DNA of 42,542 nt, from the NCBI GenBank assembly GCA_030669585.1, contig DAOVDI010000010.1, forward strand, positions 1 through 42,542, read 5' to 3'. This DNA comes from Acidobacteriota bacterium (GTDB taxonomy: Bacteria; Acidobacteriota; Aminicenantia; Aminicenantales; Aminicenantaceae). Shown here one piece after another: positions 37,305 through 42,542 of the stretch. Position numbers and translations under genes: made by a program. The notes under the pieces were generated by a model that saw nothing but the letters and a program-made list of their open reading frames with translations, searched no databases and was not told the DNA's origin. Every line of letters starts with the position of its first letter. Positions within the stretch are counted from its first letter, which is position 1.

Positions 37305-39257
37305 TTATTTTGCCGGAAAGAAAGAGATCTTGTCCACCCATACTGTACCCCTATTGGATGTAAACTTAAAATGAAGATCGCGTTTTGACGTAATGTCAAT
37401 ATCACATTCAAACTTTCTGTACGTCTCTTTATTCTGAAAATCCCCCCAGGTGATGATTTTTTTACACAGGACACGGCCCAGCCGTTTTATAAATATTTAA
37501 AAACCCGCAAAAATATCCGATCGACCAGCTAAACCTTTTTTCATAGCTATTACGACATGGTACTGTCCCGGAGGAACACCCTTGATAGGCCCCAGTATAA
37601 CTTCGCCCTCATCTAAATCTTTCACTCTGACAGGTACGGCAAATCCGTTCGATGCCGCCGGATCTCTCTCAGATATTCCGTCAAATGAAATCGATTCCGC
37701 TTCAACCACATCACCCGGTCCTCTTTTATACTCAATTCCTTTGTTTGCCCAATTAATCTTGTAGATTTCCATTGCCCATTTCAACTTTTCATTACTGTAA
37801 ACACGGATAAGAAAAGGGGCATGAGATCTGTTCCTGATCTCCCTGAGCGCATGTATACGATTCCAATCTGCAACCTCAAGACCGCCTGTTCCGAGAGCAA
37901 CATAATCTACCTTTTCTTTTTTAAAATAGGAAATAATAGCATCCACTTTTTCCCGGTTGGGGATGGTCACAAGATTAATTTCTGATGTCATCATATCTGT
38001 AATATCTATTCCCTCCCGAATGGCCAAGGTCTTGCCCTGAGGAATGTTATCTCTGATCCATTCTCCCCACTGAAGGGAATCTTTCCAGACCGCTCCTTCC
38101 CATTTCAAACCCGCCCGGGCATTAAAAAATGGCTGCCCTTGAATAAACACAAAGAACAAGAATAATAAACCAAGACCCAACATTGGTTTTGCTGTTTTTT
38201 CAAAAAGAAATACTGCTCCCCCTGCCGCAATAATAATCGCAAAAACTATTAGGGGAAGTAAAAATCTCGAATTCCTGACAACACCGTATATCCAGAAGAG
38301 CCCTATGAACCAGAAAAGAAAAACAAAGTGAATGGAAAGATACTTTTTCCTTCGGAAAATCAGAAGACCCAGAAGAGCCATGGTCAAAAGAAAGGGGCTG
38401 GCTTTATAGGTATCGGTCACAATGGTTTTGAGTCCACCCCAGGCCCGGTTCCACATATCTCTCACAGAATGACTTGCCAGATAGGATGAGAAGGTGGGCT
38501 GAAATTCCGGATCAAACAGCTGCTCTACATTATCTGAAAACATAAACTTGGAAGCCATGCTGTAATGAAGCGGGTTGTCATATAGAGAAAATCGAAGAGC
38601 AAAATAAGGACTGATAACAATAAGAAAAACCAAAACCATTAAGACAGGCCATCGCCAGTTCCACTCCGGGATATCCTTTCTGTAAATATAGGCAAAAAGA
38701 AGCACAACAGGAATAAAAAAGATCCCATTAACACGCACATAAAAGGCCAGGCCGACAAAACCCGACGAAAGAAGAAGAAATATCTTCTTTTTATCGGATA
38801 TTATGAGAAAATAAAAAGCGAATAGTAAACAAAGGATAAAAAGCCCCTCAGAATATCCTTTGACTGTCCAGCGGATCAATCCCGGCCAGAAGGCAAAAAG
38901 AAGCGATGCAAGGAGAGCGGCTTTCCAGCGAAATAGAGTCAGCGTAATAAGAACAAGTGGCAGGAAAATCAAAGCTTCCACAATAGCAAGAAGATACTGG
39001 GCTATACGAAGGTCCTTGAAAAGATTCCCTGTGCCGAACACCTTGAGAAAGGGGGCATAAAACAGAGACAGGCCGATATCCTGCTCTTTGATGCTGAAAT
39101 CTCCCTGGATTATCTCTTCCGCCTTATCCAGATAGTGGAAAGCGTCTTCCCTCCAAAGAGGCATGATGCCAACAAAAGAAATTCTTATAAGAAGAATACC
39201 AATAAACACAAGAGCAAAAACAACATATAGTTTTAATCTTTGAGATGTCATTTTCAT
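37305..39257 (-). pseudogene. GT-C (GT39-like) membrane glycosyltransferase interrupted by in-frame TAA
   Basis: The start at 39257 has AAAGG 7 bases upstream. The frame runs 586 codons to TAA at 37499-37497, then continues in the same phase for 63 codons to a second TAA at 37307-37305. The added part (WGDFQNKETYRKF, then KISFFPAK) reads as the missing last strands of the C-terminal beta-sandwich begun before the stop (VEAESISFDG, GQYHVVIAMKKG). It also fills the otherwise empty 196-base gap, ending 4 bases before the next gene. The N-terminal part has about ten membrane helices with WREDAFHYLD in the first loop. The shortened product keeps the membrane catalytic part and might still work. 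Confidence 0.75.
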
Positions 39258-39276
39258 TGTTTAACCTTTGCATTTC

Positions 39277-39305
39277 ACAATATTACATGACAAATCAGGG
39301 GTCAA
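39277..39305 (-). promoter_or_regulatory. Possible promoter of the 39257-34453 cluster
   Basis: On the minus strand TTGACC (39305-39300) is 17 bases from TATTGT (39282-39277); the leader of about 15-20 bases contains the AAAGG ribosome site. The -10 match is 4 of 6. Confidence 0.3.
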
Positions 39306-39351
39306 GCAACTTTTTATAAATATGCTGAATAGACAGTTTCGGGCTTTCCTG

Positions 39352-39380
39352 TTGACATGGACCAGGCGTTCGAGTACAAA
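39352..39380 (+). promoter_or_regulatory. Putative leaderless promoter of the GT2 gene
   Basis: A perfect TTGACA (39352-39357) is 17 bases from TACAAA (39375-39380), and the ATG at 39387 follows after 6 bases. This also argues against the earlier ATG at 39357, which lies within the -35 box. Confidence 0.38.
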
Positions 39381-39386
39381 AGAATC

Positions 39387-40118
39387 ATGAAAATCATGGT
39401 TCTCGTGGCGGCCTATAATGAGGAAAAAACTATTGTTAACGTCATTGAGGAAATAAAAACACATGTCCAAAACGCTGATATCTGCGTTGTAAACGACGGA
39501 TCTACGGATAAAACAGCTGATATCCTCTCTAGTCGCCAGGATATCCGGTCTCTTCATCTGCCTTTTAACATGGGTATCGGCGGAGCTGTTTGGACCGGAT
39601 TTAATTTTATGTACAGAGAAGGATATGATTATCTGATCCGTATTGACGGGGATGGACAGCATGATCCGAAGCAAGCGATGAGCCTGCTTGTTCCCCTTAT
39701 TGGCGGTGATGCGGATATTGTCATCGGATCCCGATTCCTAAAAAAACAGGGTTACCTGTCAACGTTTTCGCGTAGAGGAGGTATCAAGCTTCTGGATATT
39801 CTAAGCCGGTTCATCCTTAAGCAAAAGATCGTGGACAACACATCAGGATTCCGAGCCTACAACCGAGCCGTTATTTCCAAATTCATCAAGGAATATCCAT
39901 TTGATTATCCCGAACCAATAGAAACCTATATAGCCGCAAAAAAGGGCTTCCGAATCAAAGAAATCCCCGCTGTCATGAGAAAAAGGAAGGGTGGCATATC
40001 GTCGATCAGGATAGTTCACAGTTATTATTATCTGGTCAAAGTTCTTCTCACCATTATGGTGAATTTTATAGGAGGGAAAAATGAATCCTTATCCAATCAC
40101 CGTTATCCAGATCATTAG
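39387..40118 (+). CDS. GT2 glycosyltransferase (dolichol-phosphate-mannose-synthase-like)
   Basis: The 243-residue product is a GT-A fold enzyme with VLVAAYNEEKTI, VVNDGSTDKTAD and the metal-binding IDGDGQHDP. Unlike the GT2 at 20986 it has no clear C-terminal membrane helices. The small DUF2304 membrane protein overlapping its 3' end by 38 bases may anchor it, a frequent pairing. It would make a polyprenyl-phosphate sugar for the GT-C enzymes on either side. Confidence 0.87.
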   Translation: MKIMVLVAAYNEEKTIVNVIEEIKTHVQNADICVVNDGSTDKTADILSSRQDIRSLHLPFNMGIGGAVWTGFNFMYREGYDYLIRIDGDGQHDPKQAMSLLVPLIGGDADIVIGSRFLKKQGYLSTFSRRGGIKLLDILSRFILKQKIVDNTSGFRAYNRAVISKFIKEYPFDYPEPIETYIAAKKGFRIKEIPAVMRKRKGGISSIRIVHSYYYLVKVLLTIMVNFIGGKNESLSNHRYPDH

Positions 40119-40461
40119 TATTGTTTTTTCAGTTTTTCTTCTTGCTTTGATCTTCTTGTTGATCCGAAAAAAGAAGATGCGGGAAGAATATTCCATCCTC
40201 TGGGTTCTTATTTTTATTGTCTTTCTCATTCTTTCTATATTCAGGGGTCTGATCGACAAGATATCCTCTATCCTTGGAATACATTATCAGCCGGCTTCTC
40301 TTTTCCTGATCCTCATCGGCTGTCTTTTTCTTCTCACCTTTCATTTTTCTCTAGTCATCTCAAAAATGAAAAAGAACATCAACAGCATGGCAATGATGAT
40401 CTCAATCCTTGAACAGGAATTGAATAAATATAAAAATAAAAAGATAAAAAACAGCAAATAA
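40081..40461 (+). CDS. DUF2304-family small membrane protein
   Basis: The 126-residue product has three hydrophobic helices (about 7-28, 39-55, 68-90) around the motif REEYSILWVLIF and a basic Lys/Asn-rich C-terminal tail, matching DUF2304 proteins. A strong AGGAGGG site lies 4 bases before the ATG, inside the overlapping GT2 gene. DUF2304 genes usually sit next to GT2 genes; a role as membrane partner is inferred from that. It converges with the acyltransferase gene only 6 bases away. Confidence 0.8.
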   Translation: MNPYPITVIQIISIVFSVFLLALIFLLIRKKKMREEYSILWVLIFIVFLILSIFRGLIDKISSILGIHYQPASLFLILIGCLFLLTFHFSLVISKMKKNINSMAMMISILEQELNKYKNKKIKNSK

Positions 40462-40467
40462 GGCGGT

Positions 40468-41223
40468 TTAATCCAACCTTTTTTTGATCCTGACAGCCGG
40501 ATTGCCAAGAGCAATTGAATAGGGGGGAAAAGATTTGCTTACGACAGAACCTGCGCCGGCAATACTTCCTCGTCCCAGTTTAACTCCGTCTAATACAATG
40601 ACACCTGCCCCCAGCCAGCAATCGTCTTCGATCTTGATCCCTCCCTTCATAACAGACTTTTGAAACATGATAGGGACATCTATCCGGTCAAAACTGTGGT
40701 TGCCGCCTGCAACAAGATAGCAGTGTCCGGCCAGAAAAGAATATCTACCGATCGATATCTCTGTTTCAGAAAGGAGAGAACAGTTGGCGGAAATGTTGAC
40801 ATAGTCGTCGAGATGAATAGAGCCTTCCTTACAACTGAGAATAGTGCTGCGGCCTATAATGACATTGTTTCCTATCTTGATCCCATCATTATTTTCACCT
40901 TTAGCATCGAGCACAACATAATCATCAATAAAAGTATTATTTCCGATCGAAACTTTATGCGGATGCCGGATAGTCAGGTTGCAGCCGAAAACCACTCCCT
41001 TTCCCACATTTCCAAGGATAAGGGGATAGAAGATCTTTCGGAGAAATAAGCCAACTGCCCCTGGAACTCGTGAAAAAAGGATAATGACCGTTTCATATTT
41101 GAAAAAGGCCCAGAACCTCTTTTTCCCGATAAAAAGCTCCCGGTATTTCTGGGAAGCCGAGGTTTTACGGTCAATAAGGGTTTTCTGCACACTGGCCTTC
41201 TGAGGAGTATGGGGACTTTCCAT
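40468..41223 (-). CDS. Left-handed beta-helix (hexapeptide) acyltransferase
   Basis: The 251-residue product has a helical N-terminal part and a run of hexapeptide repeats from about residue 75 ([55 protein letters not shown]), with the [13 protein letters not shown] ending of the maltose/galactoside O-acetyltransferase group. A His in the GGNHSFDR loop fits the catalytic position. It probably acetylates a sugar of the surface glycan. The start is preceded by TATAAT 7 bases away and has no ribosome site. Confidence 0.87.
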   Translation of the reverse strand: MESPHTPQKASVQKTLIDRKTSASQKYRELFIGKKRFWAFFKYETVIILFSRVPGAVGLFLRKIFYPLILGNVGKGVVFGCNLTIRHPHKVSIGNNTFIDDYVVLDAKGENNDGIKIGNNVIIGRSTILSCKEGSIHLDDYVNISANCSLLSETEISIGRYSFLAGHCYLVAGGNHSFDRIDVPIMFQKSVMKGGIKIEDDCWLGAGVIVLDGVKLGRGSIAGAGSVVSKSFPPYSIALGNPAVRIKKRLD

Positions 41224-41230
41224 GGGTAAA

Positions 41231-41236
41231 ATTATA
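41231..41236 (-). promoter_or_regulatory. Consensus -10 box directly before the acyltransferase start
   Basis: On the minus strand a perfect TATAAT lies 7 bases before the ATG at 41223. No good -35 is found at 17 bases (TTGAAA lies at 14). Transcription would begin next to the start codon. Confidence 0.32.
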
Positions 41237-41282
41237 TTACGTTAAAAAACTTTCAACTTCAAGCTTTCTCTCCGGCTTCTTC

Positions 41283-41311
41283 TTGTGTCACCATTCCTGT
41301 TTCATTATAAT
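41283..41311 (+). promoter_or_regulatory. Putative leaderless promoter of the right-edge GT-C gene
   Basis: TTGTGT (41283-41288) is 17 bases from a perfect TATAAT (41306-41311), followed 4 bases later by the ATG at 41316. If 41331 is the true start, the leader would be about 12-15 bases. Confidence 0.38.
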
Positions 41312-41315
41312 TGTG

Positions 41316-42542
41316 ATGAAAATAATCCTCATGGAAAAAAACCGGATGACCAGGACACGTACATGGACAATGTTTTTGATCATCTGCTTTGCTTTTCTGT
41401 TTTTTATCCGTTTCATTCATCTGACGGCTGACCCCCCCTATAATTTGAGCCAAAGCGGTGCGCCATGGGGCGATCCAGGGGGATACAGTTTCAACGCGCG
41501 AAACAAGGTCCTTTTCGGCACATGGGAAGTCGACAACTACAACATGATGTACACTAGTTACCCTCCTCACCTAACAACCTATGCCGTGTTCAGCCTTCTG
41601 GGCGTTGGTTTCGCTCAACAGAATGCCGTCCCGGTGCTCTTCAGCTGTCTTTCTCTCATCCTATTCTTCCTTATTCTTCGTAAAAAGTTCGATGGCCCGG
41701 CAGCTCTTCTGGCTGTAAGCCTGCTCGGCCTTAATTATTCTTTTCTTATGTACAGCCGGATCGCCAACAGGATCATGCCCGTTATCTTTTTTCTTCTTCT
41801 AGGGATATTTCTTATGGAGAAAGCAAGGGACAGATCTATATGGCTTGTCGGCACGGGGATGTCTTTCATACTGGCTCTCGCTTCAAAATCCATAATTTAT
41901 TATGCAGTGGCAGGTCTTCTGGCCGGATACTTCTTCTACATGCTGTTTAACCGCCCGGTCAAAGACCTGCTCTTAAGAACCGGCCTTATTCTGGCCGGCG
42001 CCCTGTCTGTCCTACTGCCCTGGATTTTCTTCATATATCTTCCCAAGCACGAATACATCAATTCATTCGGCCGTCTCAATGTCCCATTATTACTTCCACC
42101 CACCAACATTTCCAAGCTTATGGAGCATTTCTGGACAAGACCGTCAATTCTTCTTGAACGCATGCCGGTCATCGCAGTTCTTGCAGCAATTTTTTCTTTT
42201 GTCCTTCTTTATAGAACCATACATGCCCCAAAAAAAGTCGCTCTTTTGGACTGGTTGTTTCTGGGATGGTATTATTCCGGTTTTTTCTATCTAGCCATTA
42301 TCTATCAAAGAGTCCCGCGTCGTTTTATTCCTATGATTTTACCGCTTGTCTTTCTGGCCGCTTCGCTGGCCCACGAGATCTTTAGAAAAAGCGGCCGGCT
42401 CAACCAGTTAAAACCCAGGTGGGTTTTTGCTCCCTTTGCTTTTGTCTGGATGCTGTTCCCGGTCAGTATTCTATTAAAATTTTTAAGCGGGAAATCTCCG
42501 GCCCTGTTTTCTAATCAGATAAGCCTTAACCTGACGCTTCTT
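41316..42542 (+). CDS. GT-C (GT39-like) membrane glycosyltransferase, cut by the window edge
   Basis: The frame is open from 41316 to the last base (409 codons) with no stop. Alternative starts are ATG 41331 and 41346. The protein has an N-terminal membrane helix (MFLIICFAFLFFIRF), a long outer loop with acidic residues (GDPGGYSFNARNK, TWEVDNYN) as in GT-C transferases, and at least eight further helices with YSRIANRIMPV, the same kind of segment as YSRMYA in the GT-C protein at 28672. It would transfer a lipid-linked sugar outside the inner membrane. The C-terminus lies outside the window. Confidence 0.85.
   Translation, partial: MKIILMEKNRMTRTRTWTMFLIICFAFLFFIRFIHLTADPPYNLSQSGAPWGDPGGYSFNARNKVLFGTWEVDNYNMMYTSYPPHLTTYAVFSLLGVGFAQQNAVPVLFSCLSLILFFLILRKKFDGPAALLAVSLLGLNYSFLMYSRIANRIMPVIFFLLLGIFLMEKARDRSIWLVGTGMSFILALASKSIIYYAVAGLLAGYFFYMLFNRPVKDLLLRTGLILAGALSVLLPWIFFIYLPKHEYINSFGRLNVPLLLPPTNISKLMEHFWTRPSILLERMPVIAVLAAIFSFVLLYRTIHAPKKVALLDWLFLGWYYSGFFYLAIIYQRVPRRFIPMILPLVFLAASLAHEIFRKSGRLNQLKPRWVFAPFAFVWMLFPVSILLKFLSGKSPALFSNQISLNLTLL

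Noticed and set aside
37385-37399. Palindrome TTGAC-N5-GTCAA, resembling an operator.
   Set aside because: It lies within the in-frame C-terminal continuation of the GT-C gene, so it is more simply explained as coding sequence.

Overview
The window carries about 40 densely packed genes from a Gram-negative-type (diderm) bacterium. Evidence for a diderm is the Wzm/Wzt polysaccharide exporter, a secreted SurA-like chaperone and a DUF5916-type outer-membrane barrel. The gene mix (pyruvoyl-dependent arginine decarboxylase, the DUF5916 protein, mfd followed by two parvulin-type isomerases, an F1 operon with b and b' but no a or c) resembles Aminicenantes/Acidobacteriota-like genomes. That placement is an inference from gene content only. 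I see no rRNA, tRNA, CRISPR array, insertion sequence or phage gene, and no gene-free stretch longer than 300 bases once two interrupted genes are recognised.

Layout. 1-1429 (+): the tail of an unknown gene, then a membrane-anchored unknown gene translationally coupled to pyruvoyl arginine decarboxylase. 1449-6954 (-): mfd followed by two periplasmic peptidyl-prolyl isomerases. 7070-9223 (-): a DUF5916/CBM9-like barrel protein. 9344-20321 (-): accD-folC, then a promoter and the atp genes b', b, delta, alpha, gamma, beta, epsilon, then trmN6-like methyltransferase, wzm and wzt, all nearly without gaps. 20419-20874 (-): a receiver-only response regulator with a Glu at the phosphoacceptor site, divergent from the next block.

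20986-34440 (+) is a surface-glycan block. It holds a GtrB-like GT2, a GT4 gene interrupted by TAA, a sugar epimerase, then (from a new putative promoter) a methyltransferase, two tandem DegT aminotransferase homologues, an FAD oxidoreductase, a GT-C membrane protein fused to TPRs, a TolB-like propeller, a dicarboxylate/amino-acid symporter and a radical SAM/SPASM protein. 34453-39257 (-) is a second cluster: a GT-C protein (interrupted by TAA), a small unknown, a GMC oxidoreductase and an epimerase. 39387-42542 holds a GT2, a DUF2304 membrane protein, a hexapeptide acyltransferase and a GT-C protein cut by the window edge.

How it fits together: sugars would be modified by the epimerases, the aminotransferase pair, the oxidoreductases and methyl/acyltransferases, transferred by the GT2/GT4 and lipid-linked GT-C enzymes, and exported partly through Wzm/Wzt. 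The observations most worth following are the tandem DegT pair in which the second copy has Gln in place of the PLP lysine, the two glycosyltransferase genes split by single in-frame TAA codons, the pseudo-receiver, and several promoters whose -10 box sits directly before a start codon (possible leaderless transcripts).
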